A DNA stretch of 19,637 nt from CAYRIF01 sp964424205 (lineage in GTDB: Bacteria; Bacteroidota; Bacteroidia; Cytophagales; Cyclobacteriaceae): the NCBI GenBank assembly GCA_964424205.1, contig CAYRIF010000028.1:1-19637 (forward strand), written 5' to 3'. The translations under genes were made by a program, and so were the position numbers. The notes below the pieces were generated by a model, which ran no database searches, was not told the origin of the DNA, and saw nothing but the letters and a program-made list of their open reading frames with translations. This document shows, piece by piece, positions 1-6,436 of this stretch (positions are counted from its first letter, which is position 1; each line of letters begins with the position of its first letter).

Positions 1-783
1 ATGTGGAATTAATAAGTCAATATCTGTTGTTTCTAAATTATTGGTTTTTAGTGCTTCTCTTATTACTTCAGGAAATCGGACAACTGCGTGCTTGAAAACA
101 TTTTTTCCATTCATCACTACTCTAAAATCTGTAGTATCTAATATCTGTTCTGCTTGTCTTTCCGTATTCGGACGACTACTACCAGGATCTTTTACATATA
201 GTTCTTCTGCAAAATTCCCATCCGAGTGGAGGTGAGTGGACAGAATACCTTTATTTTTTTCGTCGGTTGGTTGTAGAATAATAGCACCAGCGCCATCTCC
301 AAAAATTACACTCACTGCCCTGCCTCGAGTACTCTGGTCTAATACAGAAGATTGAATCTCTGCACCAATCACCAAAATAGTTTTGTACATCCCTGTTTTG
401 ATATATTGATCACCCATAGAGAGTGCATAAATAAAACCCGAACAGGCATTTCTAATATCAAAAGCAGGTATATTTTTTAGTCCCAATTCTCGTTGCAATA
501 AAACCCCAGATCCTGGGAAAAAATAATCTGGTGTGATGGTGGCAAAAACAATGCAATCTATATCTTCTGCCACCAAGTTTGCCCTTTCTAAAGCTACCTT
601 TGTTGCTTTGGCAGCCATATTAGCAACAGTATCCGAATCAGGGTTAAACCATCTTCTTTCTTTGATGCCTGTACGTTCTGTAATCCACTCGTCACTCGTA
701 TCCATCATTTTGGAAACATCGTCATTGGTAACGACTCTTTCAGGCACGTGATGTCCAATGCCTACTATTTTGGAATTATTCAT
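1..783 (-). CDS. fabH: 3-oxoacyl-ACP synthase III (beta-ketoacyl-ACP synthase III), 3' end outside window
   Basis: The reverse strand from the ATG at 783-781 reads 261 codons with no stop, up to base 1. The protein starts MNNSKIVGIGHHVPERVV and has the family landmarks TSDEWITERTGI (about residues 29-40), the nucleophile Cys114 in RNACSGF and FGDGAGA (about 161-167). The last visible residues are LLIPH, so the window edge cuts at the catalytic His of the IPHQAN motif; about 70 residues plus the catalytic Asn should lie to the left. FabH condenses acetyl-CoA (or another acyl-CoA) with malonyl-ACP to start fatty acid synthesis in the cytoplasm. Family and start are clear; the starter preference (straight or branched) cannot be read here. 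It is transcribed away from the M14 peptidase across a 123-bp gap. Confidence 0.95.
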   Translation of the reverse strand, partial: MNNSKIVGIGHHVPERVVTNDDVSKMMDTSDEWITERTGIKERRWFNPDSDTVANMAAKATKVALERANLVAEDIDCIVFATITPDYFFPGSGVLLQRELGLKNIPAFDIRNACSGFIYALSMGDQYIKTGMYKTILVIGAEIQSSVLDQSTRGRAVSVIFGDGAGAIILQPTDEKNKGILSTHLHSDGNFAEELYVKDPGSSRPNTERQAEQILDTTDFRVVMNGKNVFKHAVVRFPEVIREALKTNNLETTDIDLLIPH

Positions 784-813
784 TTGTTTGTATTTGGTTT
801 GTGTTGTTTGCCC

Positions 814-821
814 CAAAAGTA
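814..821 (-). promoter_or_regulatory. Putative -7 box upstream of fabH
   Basis: On the reverse strand these bases read TACTTTTG, an exact match to the Bacteroidota -7 consensus TAnnTTTG. It lies 30 nt before the fabH ATG and would give a leader of about 26 nt. No convincing TTTG -33 element is seen at the expected distance, so this is a motif match only. Confidence 0.4.
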
Positions 822-906
822 AATAAACAAGGATATATTTTATAGAAGTGAACAGAATAATACCGTTTTATGGTTAGATTGGTATTTTATTTCTTAACAC
901 ATATAC

Positions 907-3465
907 ATGAAAAAATTACTACTAATCCTCACACTATCCATTTTTGCTTTTTCCAGTACGCATGCGCAAAAGGCATTAACTTACTATTTGCCAGATATTT
1001 CATATGATAAATCAGTAACAACTCCTGAAGAATTTTTTGGATTTCAAGTTGGTGAGTGGCATTTAAATCATGACAAGTTATCTTATTATATGAAAGTATT
1101 GGCTAAGCAATCTGACAGAGTAACCATTGAAGAATTTGCCAGAAGTTATGAGGCTAGACCGCTGCAATTACTGATTATTACGTCGCCTAAAAATCATAAA
1201 AATATAGATGCCATCAGGCAGCAGCATGTACAATTGACAGATTCAAAGACTTCATCGAAGTTAAATGTAGAGGACATGCCCATTATTATTTACCAAGGTT
1301 ATAGTATTCATGGCAACGAGCCAAGTGGTTCAAATGCCGCATCATTATGGGCGTATTATTTGGCAGCAGCACAAGAGGAGGACCTGATTAAAATGCTCGA
1401 CGATGTGGTGATTTTGCTTGACCCTAGTTTTAATCCGGATGGACTCACTCGATTCGCCAACTGGGTGAATGTGCACAAAGGAAAAAACCTAACTACTGAC
1501 CCGCAAAGTAGAGAACTGAATGAGTACTGGCCAAAAGGGAGAACAAATCATTATTGGTTTGATATGAATAGAGATTGGATCACAACTGCACTTCCAGAAA
1601 GCAAAGGGCGTATCGAAAATTTCCATAAATGGAAACCTAATGTACTGACCGATCATCATGAAATGGGATCCAATAGCACTTACTTTTTTCAGCCAGGCGT
1701 GCCCTCAAGAATTAATCCGTTGACACCAAAAAAGAACCAGGAGCTCACCAAGAAAATAGCCACTTATCATGCTAAATATTTAGATAAAATTGGCTCGCTG
1801 TATTATTCAGAAGAAAGCTTTGATGATTACTTTTCGGGAAAAGGCTCCACCTATCCTGATGCCAACGGTAGTATTGGAATCCTATTTGAACAAGGAAGTG
1901 CTCGTGGACATTTACGGGAGACCGAAAACGGATTACTAAGCTTTCCTTTTGCCATCCGCAATCACGTACAAACATCTATGTCGACGCTTAAAGCAAGTTA
2001 TGAGCTTAAAAATGAGATACTCAACTACCAGCGTAATTTTTTCAAAGAGATCAATAAGCAGGCGAAAAATGATGTAAAAAAAGCATATGTATTTGAAGAA
2101 AATTATGATAGGAATAAGCTAAAAAACTTCATTGATATGCTCAAACGTCATCAAATTGAGGTGTATAAATTAAAAAACAAGTTTAAGAATTATAATACCG
2201 CCAACTCATATATTGTTCCTTTAGCGCAGCAACAGTATAAGTTTATAAAAACAATTTTTGAACCACAGTCCACTTTTGATGACAGCGTTTTTTATGATGT
2301 CAGTGCTTGGACAAAACCAATGGCATTTAATCTAAAGTACGCTTCAGTGATCGGCAAACAGTTTAGTAATTTGCTTGGCGACTTGGTGACAGATACTAAT
2401 AAGATTACGGAAATCACGCTGCCTGAAGAAACCAACTATGCCTATATTTTTGAGTGGGACGATTTTTTAGCCCCTAAAGCTTTGGGTAGTTTGATGAAGG
2501 CAGGTCTAAGAACGAAAGTAGCAGAGATTCCTTTTCAATTGTCTGGGAAAAACTATAATACAGGGGCTATTATTATTCCTGTACAAAACCAAAAGAAAAA
2601 CAGTCAGGAGATTTATGAATTGATAAAAGCAACCTCAGAAAGTACTGGAATTAACATCACGGCTGCGACAACTGGACTCACAGCAGTAGGCATTGATTTG
2701 GGAAGCCCGAATGTATTTAATCTAAAAGCGCCTAAGATAGCATTGCTTGTAGGAAAAAGCGTCACCTCTTATGATGCCGGTGAAGTGTGGCATTTATTTG
2801 ACCAATATTACGACATGCCAATTAGCATGCTTGATGTAACGGATTTAGGCGCAAAGGATTTGACAAAATATAACACCATTGTGATGGTAGATGGGTCTTA
2901 TAAGAAATTAAATAAAAAGGGAGTAGACAACTTAAAGAAAAGAATCCAAGAAGGTGCCGTTTTAATTGCCGTGAAAGATGCCGTAAAATGGGTAAAAAAG
3001 AATAAAATTATCCCCATTGAATTAAAAAAAGTAAAAAAGGATTCGACAAGACAGCCGTATCATAATAGAAATCAAAATTTCGGGTCGATGAGTATTGGCG
3101 GTAGTATTTTTCAAACCACATTGGATACTTCTCATCCGCTGGGATTTGGTTATAGAAATTCTATATTACCCATTTTCAGAAAAGGAGATGTATTTATCAA
3201 GCATGGTAAAAACCCGTATGCTACGCCGTTGGTTTATACCAAAGAACCGTTGCTGAGTGGTTATATCAGAGACAAAAACTATGCCCTCATTAAATCGTCC
3301 GCTTCTATTTTAGTTGGCGCATATGGCAAAGGAAAAGTAATATGCATGGCGGATAATTTCATCTTTAGAGCAGCATGGCAGGGAACAACCAAGTTATTCG
3401 CCAATGCCGTTTTCTTTGGGCAAATGATTGATGATAGCACCTTGGAAAAGGTGGAGAAGAAGTAG
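907..3465 (+). CDS. Secreted M14 family zinc carboxypeptidase, long form with C-terminal domain
   Basis: 852 residues. Residues 1-21 form a Sec signal peptide ending in THAQ, so the protein is exported. The M14 zinc site is complete: H135 and E138 in HGNEP, third ligand in DHHEMG (H250 or H251), and probable catalytic E328 in LFEQGSARGH. DMNRDW supplies the substrate-carboxylate Arg. The catalytic domain covers about residues 40-360. The remaining ~480 residues include a stretch (about 610-700) beginning IALLVGKSVTSYDAGEVW that looks like the class I glutamine-amidotransferase-like alpha/beta domain often attached to such peptidases; that fold assignment is inference. The enzyme should trim peptides or peptidoglycan fragments in the periplasm or outside. 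It has its own transcription unit, convergent with the MGMT-like gene. The substrate is unknown. Confidence 0.88.
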   Translation: MKKLLLILTLSIFAFSSTHAQKALTYYLPDISYDKSVTTPEEFFGFQVGEWHLNHDKLSYYMKVLAKQSDRVTIEEFARSYEARPLQLLIITSPKNHKNIDAIRQQHVQLTDSKTSSKLNVEDMPIIIYQGYSIHGNEPSGSNAASLWAYYLAAAQEEDLIKMLDDVVILLDPSFNPDGLTRFANWVNVHKGKNLTTDPQSRELNEYWPKGRTNHYWFDMNRDWITTALPESKGRIENFHKWKPNVLTDHHEMGSNSTYFFQPGVPSRINPLTPKKNQELTKKIATYHAKYLDKIGSLYYSEESFDDYFSGKGSTYPDANGSIGILFEQGSARGHLRETENGLLSFPFAIRNHVQTSMSTLKASYELKNEILNYQRNFFKEINKQAKNDVKKAYVFEENYDRNKLKNFIDMLKRHQIEVYKLKNKFKNYNTANSYIVPLAQQQYKFIKTIFEPQSTFDDSVFYDVSAWTKPMAFNLKYASVIGKQFSNLLGDLVTDTNKITEITLPEETNYAYIFEWDDFLAPKALGSLMKAGLRTKVAEIPFQLSGKNYNTGAIIIPVQNQKKNSQEIYELIKATSESTGINITAATTGLTAVGIDLGSPNVFNLKAPKIALLVGKSVTSYDAGEVWHLFDQYYDMPISMLDVTDLGAKDLTKYNTIVMVDGSYKKLNKKGVDNLKKRIQEGAVLIAVKDAVKWVKKNKIIPIELKKVKKDSTRQPYHNRNQNFGSMSIGGSIFQTTLDTSHPLGFGYRNSILPIFRKGDVFIKHGKNPYATPLVYTKEPLLSGYIRDKNYALIKSSASILVGAYGKGKVICMADNFIFRAAWQGTTKLFANAVFFGQMIDDSTLEKVEKK

Positions 3466-3489
3466 TAAATACTTTGTTTATACTTAAAT

Positions 3490-3510
3490 GTTAGTGGTCA
3501 TTAGACTAAC
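3490..3510. terminator. Small hairpin between convergent genes
   Basis: GTTAGT (3490-3495) and ACTAAC (3505-3510) can form a 6-bp stem with a 9-nt loop. It overlaps the stop codon of the MGMT-like gene and sits in the 40-bp gap between convergent genes. There is no T-run, so a terminator role is only suggested by position. Confidence 0.25.
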
Positions 3511-3925
3511 GAAAATCAAATAGGTTATCTGACTGAAAAATAACTTTAATGTTTCCAAATTTAGAAAAGGAAAGAGTAAACCCTTCGTCTTCTAATTTTG
3601 AAGCCCAAAACTCATAATTTTGAAATTTTATCACCATTTTATCAGTTCGAATTACTCGCCAAAAAGGAATGTTAGCATTAATTTGAACTTCCGAATAAGC
3701 TTTTGCAATTTTTTTTAAATTATTACCTGTTCGCATTGGACAAGTAACATCAGTACCAAAATCTTGTGCCAACTTTTTGCAAACTAAATCAATAGTTGTG
3801 ATTTGTCCTTGTGGAATATGTCGCAAAGCATCTTCTACTATTTCAATAGACGGATGAAGCATTTTTCCTTTTCCATAATATTTTTCCATTTTTAACGGAA
3901 TGGCTACAATTGTTGATTTGTTCAT
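3506..3925 (-). CDS. MGMT/ATL-like DNA-binding domain protein without active-site cysteine
   Basis: 139 residues from the ATG at 3925-3923. It reads MNKSTIVAIPLKMEKYYGKG, then VEDALRHIPQGQITTIDLV, TCPMRTGNNLKKIA, IPFWRVIRTD and a terminal LEDEGF motif. This order matches the C-terminal DNA-binding domain of O6-methylguanine methyltransferases and the alkyltransferase-like (ATL) group, in the subgroup with a CPxxTG segment. The PCHRV motif that carries the acceptor Cys is PFWRV here, so direct alkyl transfer is not expected; ATL proteins bind alkylated bases and hand them to excision repair. I chose the start at 3925, not the longer frame from 3967, because the 'VAIPLKMEKYYGKG' segment looks like the normal N-terminus of the subgroup and an A-rich stretch precedes it. 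The start overlaps the upstream gene's reading frame by 83 nt. Exact function unknown. Confidence 0.66.
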   Translation of the reverse strand: MNKSTIVAIPLKMEKYYGKGKMLHPSIEIVEDALRHIPQGQITTIDLVCKKLAQDFGTDVTCPMRTGNNLKKIAKAYSEVQINANIPFWRVIRTDKMVIKFQNYEFWASKLEDEGFTLSFSKFGNIKVIFQSDNLFDFR

Positions 3926-4358
3926 TTTCTTTCTTTTTATACAGTTTTGAAGCAATCCAAGTCCCAATAATTATTTCTATCCAACTCAATGGTAAAGTGA
4001 TTAATAAAATATACCAACTTGACAAACCCATATTTGCAGTTGCTATCCAAAAAATCACAAATACTGACACCCAAACAAATGTACCTGAAATAAAAACCGA
4101 ATGATTATTATTTCCGAAAGTTTTAGCATATAACCAAAAAATGAAAACGACAACAGCCGAAAGCATTGTATCCCAAATTCCCCAAATGGAAAAAATCGCT
4201 AAATCCATTTCTGCAACACCATTTTTATTCGGAAAAAATGCTTTGGTTCTTTCCATGACAACAAGAAAATAGCGAAATATTTCAGACGCATTTATCCAAA
4301 TACTTGTGATAAATGTAACGTAGATAAACTGTTTTAAATTAAATAGTTTTGTTTTCAT
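3843..4358 (-). CDS. Four-helix membrane protein of unknown function (3' end probably frameshifted)
   Basis: 171 residues as read. Four hydrophobic segments at about 8-34, 53-79, 86-107 and 113-138 predict a small integral inner-membrane protein; I do not recognise the family. Its ATG shares one base with the stop of the sigma-factor gene (TAATG, 4360-4356), so the two are probably translationally coupled. The last ~28 residues, after LYKKKENE, are read out of frame over the start of the MGMT-like gene and look non-native (many Lys and Asn). If one A were added to the 5-base A-run (T-run at 3934-3938 on the plus strand), the frame would end ..YKKERK-stop at an ATGA overlap with the next gene. 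Possible roles are a membrane partner of the sigma factor or an unrelated passenger. Confidence 0.6.
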   Translation of the reverse strand: MKTKLFNLKQFIYVTFITSIWINASEIFRYFLVVMERTKAFFPNKNGVAEMDLAIFSIWGIWDTMLSAVVVFIFWLYAKTFGNNNHSVFISGTFVWVSVFVIFWIATANMGLSSWYILLITLPLSWIEIIIGTWIASKLYKKKENEQINNCSHSVKNGKILWKRKNASSVY

Positions 4359-5176
4359 TATTGAGTTAGTTTAATTATTTCTTTTGTTCGTTCTACTATG
4401 TTTTCAGGGGTATCGAAATTTGGAGTACTTCTAAAAATTGCAACTGATTTTTCAATATTTTCTATTTTATCAATTAATGCAATACTTCTATTTGAGTAAT
4501 TAGCAAATCTTAATTCATTTGGGTTTATGACTCTATTGTTTATCAGAAAGTCGATTTTCTTACTACATCTACAAGGATTGTTTGGGTTTGCTAAACCGCA
4601 TTTTGATTGTAAGAAATTTTTGATTTTTTTTCTTGAACGAGATAATTGTTTTCTGAAATTTTCAGGCGTTATATCCAAAATTTGACCACCTTCATAACTA
4701 TTAAAATCAAGAATTTCAGCAAGAATATAAACCATTCTACTCTGCTCGTTTAAACACAATAATAATCCGTGGGTACAACTAACTTTGACTTCTTCTTCTA
4801 ATAAAAGTAATTCGCCCAAATTTTCTGAATAAGTAACGGTGTTTGATATGCCACTATCAATAAAGTCAGAATATTCATCAAAACTCATTCTAAATTCTTT
4901 TGATTTCTTCCCTTTAATATCTAGTAAATAGTTGGTGGAAACTCTGTAAACCCAAGTTGTAAAGGAACTTTCACCTTTAAAAGTGCTTAAATGAGTAATG
5001 ATTTTAATTAATATTTCTTGTGTTGCGTCTTGCGCATCATCAGGGAACAAAAGCATTTTTAAAGATAGATTATAAACCAAATCTTTAATTTCCAAGACGA
5101 CTAATTCTAAAGCGTTTTTATCGCCTGAATTAGCATCATTTACTAATATTTCTATCTTTTTATCCATATTCTTCAT
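4358..5176 (-). CDS. ECF-type RNA polymerase sigma factor with Cys-rich C-terminal extension
   Basis: 272 residues. Region 2 is at about residues 20-90: DDAQDATQEILIKI, then STFKGESSFTTWVYRVSTN, the core-binding and -10 recognition segment. Region 4 is at about 135-190: LNEQSRMVYILAEILDF and ENFRKQLSRSRKKIKNFL, a helix-turn-helix. Most ECF sigmas end near here. This one adds ~80 residues starting with CGLANPNNPCRC (Cys193, 202, 204), a putative metal or redox site, and then a charged tail. I recall similar Cys motifs in some ECF-like sigma factors but cannot name the group. Start is MKNMDKK at 5176; an internal Met at 5167 is possible. It is the first gene of a three-gene unit and its stop overlaps the next start. 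No separate anti-sigma gene is recognisable. G+C is about 28% over 4381-4620 by hand count. Confidence 0.82.
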   Translation of the reverse strand: MKNMDKKIEILVNDANSGDKNALELVVLEIKDLVYNLSLKMLLFPDDAQDATQEILIKIITHLSTFKGESSFTTWVYRVSTNYLLDIKGKKSKEFRMSFDEYSDFIDSGISNTVTYSENLGELLLLEEEVKVSCTHGLLLCLNEQSRMVYILAEILDFNSYEGGQILDITPENFRKQLSRSRKKIKNFLQSKCGLANPNNPCRCSKKIDFLINNRVINPNELRFANYSNRSIALIDKIENIEKSVAIFRSTPNFDTPENIVERTKEIIKLTQ

Positions 5177-5219
5177 TAATTAGACCGTTTTAAAGCAATG
5201 AGTGTGACAATATCTTAAA

Positions 5220-5251
5220 AAAATGTAAAAGCCACTAATAAAGCACACAAA
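5220..5251 (-). promoter_or_regulatory. Putative promoter of the sigma-factor operon
   Basis: On the reverse strand, TTTG (5251-5248) is followed after 20 bp by TACATTTT (5227-5220). That is close to the Bacteroidota -33 TTTG / -7 TAnnTTTG pair at the usual spacing, with one mismatch at the last base. The leader would be about 40 nt. Confidence 0.42.
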
Positions 5252-5283
5252 CAATAGTAGTTTTATGCTAAATCCAAAGTGAG

Positions 5284-5291
5284 TATCTTTG
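5284..5291 (+). promoter_or_regulatory. Possible -7 box upstream of the SnoaL-like pseudogene
   Basis: TATCTTTG is an exact TAnnTTTG match 84 nt upstream of the ATG at 5376. No clear -33 element was found. It may be a surviving promoter of the broken gene. Confidence 0.3.
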
Positions 5292-5375
5292 TGCAAACTT
5301 GGTGATGAATTGAAAGGTAAGTACCTTGAAATCTGCTTCTATTTTTATACAAATCATTAAACTAAACCCTATGTT

Positions 5376-5762
5376 ATGAAAGAACTATTCCTATTTATTA
5401 TTATACTTTTAGCCGCTAGCGTTATTTTTTCTCAGGATAAGATTCAAAAAAATCACCGGAAGACCTTGCCCAACAACAGCTAAACGCCTATAACGCTAAA
5501 GACATTGACGCATTTTTAGCACCATACGCTGAGGATATAGAAGTCTATACATTCACAAATGATAAACACAAAGGGAAAATCAGAAATGCGAAAACAATAT
5601 GAGCAGCTGTTCACCATTACGCCTGATTTACATTGTGAATTAGTCAATAGAATTGTAAACGGAAATACGGCTATTGACCATAAGCGAATCACTGGCTTTT
5701 CAAAACAACAGGTTTTTGAAGCAGTGGCAATTTATAGAATAGCGGAAGGTAATTTGAAATAA
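5376..5762 (+). pseudogene. Frameshifted secreted SnoaL/NTF2-like protein
   Basis: Three frames together encode about 127 residues of one protein. Frame 1 gives MKELFLFIILLAASVIFSQ, a signal peptide, then shifts at the 7-base A-run (5446-5452). Frame 2 gives SPEDLAQQQLNAYNAKDIDA and FLAPYAEDIEVYTFTN, then shifts near AAAGGGAAAA (5570-5579). Frame 3 gives GKSEMRKQYEQLFTITPDLH, VNRIVNGNTAIDHK and FEAVAIYRIAEG and stops at 5762. The order and wording (QLDAYNxxDxDAF, MRKxYExLFxxxPDLH, VAIY) fit small SnoaL-like/NTF2-like proteins of ~130-150 residues, so the product looks nearly full length. One missing A at the first site and one extra base at the second would restore it. Either the gene has decayed or these are sequencing errors. 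Native role unknown. Confidence 0.68.
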
Positions 5763-5768
5763 AATATG

Positions 5769-5782
5769 ACTAAATATTTAGT
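5769..5782. repeat. Perfect 14-bp palindrome upstream of the CAT-like gene
   Basis: ACTAAATATTTAGT is its own reverse complement and is followed by TTTT. It lies 30 nt before the GTG start at 5813, roughly where a -33 element would fall. It could be an operator, or a weak terminator (5-bp stem, 4-nt loop, T-run) for the broken gene upstream. Confidence 0.35.
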
Positions 5783-5812
5783 TTTTCAATTTGACCTTGC
5801 TTAATTTGTTCA

Positions 5813-6436
5813 GTGAAAAAGAAAATAAACCTAAATTCTTGGAACAGGAAAAGTCACTTTGATTTTTTTAAAGGCTTTGATGATCCGTTTTTTGGCATTA
5901 CAGTAAATGTTAATTGCAGAAAGGGCTATGAAAATAGTAAAAAGGAAAAGGTGTCGTTCTTTCTTTTCTACCTGCATGCCGCCCTCAAGGCAGCAAATGA
6001 AATAAAGGAATTTAGGTATAGAATTGAAGGGGAAGAGGTCTATCTATATGAGCACGTGAATGCCTCTCCCACCATAGACCGAGGTGATGAACCGTTTGGT
6101 TTTTCGTATATGGACTATCACAAGAATTTTGAAAAATTTAGCGAAGAGGCCGAAAAAGAAATAGCGCGGGTTAAAAAAACGAGCGGGCTCGTGCCAGCTA
6201 CTAACAACGAAAATGTTATACAGTTTTCAAGCCTGCCTTGGTTGCAGTTTACAAGCATCTCGCACGCACGGCATTTTAAAATCAAAGATTGTATTCCTAA
6301 AATCTCATTTGGCAAAATTTTCGAAGAAGGGGAATCATTGCTCATGCCAGTCTCAGTACATGCAAGCCATGCATTGATGGATGGCAAGCATGTGGCACAG
6401 TTTTTTGAATTATTTGAAAAGCACTTGAATGAATAG
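5813..6436 (+). CDS. Chloramphenicol-acetyltransferase-fold acyltransferase
   Basis: 207 residues, close to the ~210-220 typical of trimeric type A CAT enzymes. It shows INLNSWNRKSHFDFF at the N-terminus, FDDPFFG (about 22-28), SSLPWLQFTSISHARH (139-154), IPKISFGK (161-168) and the catalytic HxxxDG as HALMDG (H186-G191), just before VAQFFELFEKHL. Classical CATs have HHxxxDG; here Ser replaces the first His, and the catalytic His is kept. The start is GTG: an in-frame TGA at 5792 and the family's N-terminus leave no ATG. The enzyme would move an acetyl group from acetyl-CoA to a hydroxyl in the cytoplasm. A chromosomal copy joined to an envelope gene need not act on chloramphenicol. It overlaps the LtaS-like gene by 8 nt, so the two are probably co-expressed. 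Confidence 0.86.
   Translation: MKKKINLNSWNRKSHFDFFKGFDDPFFGITVNVNCRKGYENSKKEKVSFFLFYLHAALKAANEIKEFRYRIEGEEVYLYEHVNASPTIDRGDEPFGFSYMDYHKNFEKFSEEAEKEIARVKKTSGLVPATNNENVIQFSSLPWLQFTSISHARHFKIKDCIPKISFGKIFEEGESLLMPVSVHASHALMDGKHVAQFFELFEKHLNE

Noticed and set aside
3926..3967. Longer start of the MGMT-like gene (MGLGLLQNCIKRKK...)
   Set aside because: It would lengthen the overlap with the membrane gene, and the extra residues do not look like the family's N-terminus.
5813..6436. Calling the CAT-like gene a chloramphenicol resistance gene
   Set aside because: The active site has SHxxxDG rather than HHxxxDG and the gene is overlapped by an envelope enzyme gene; substrate cannot be inferred from the fold.
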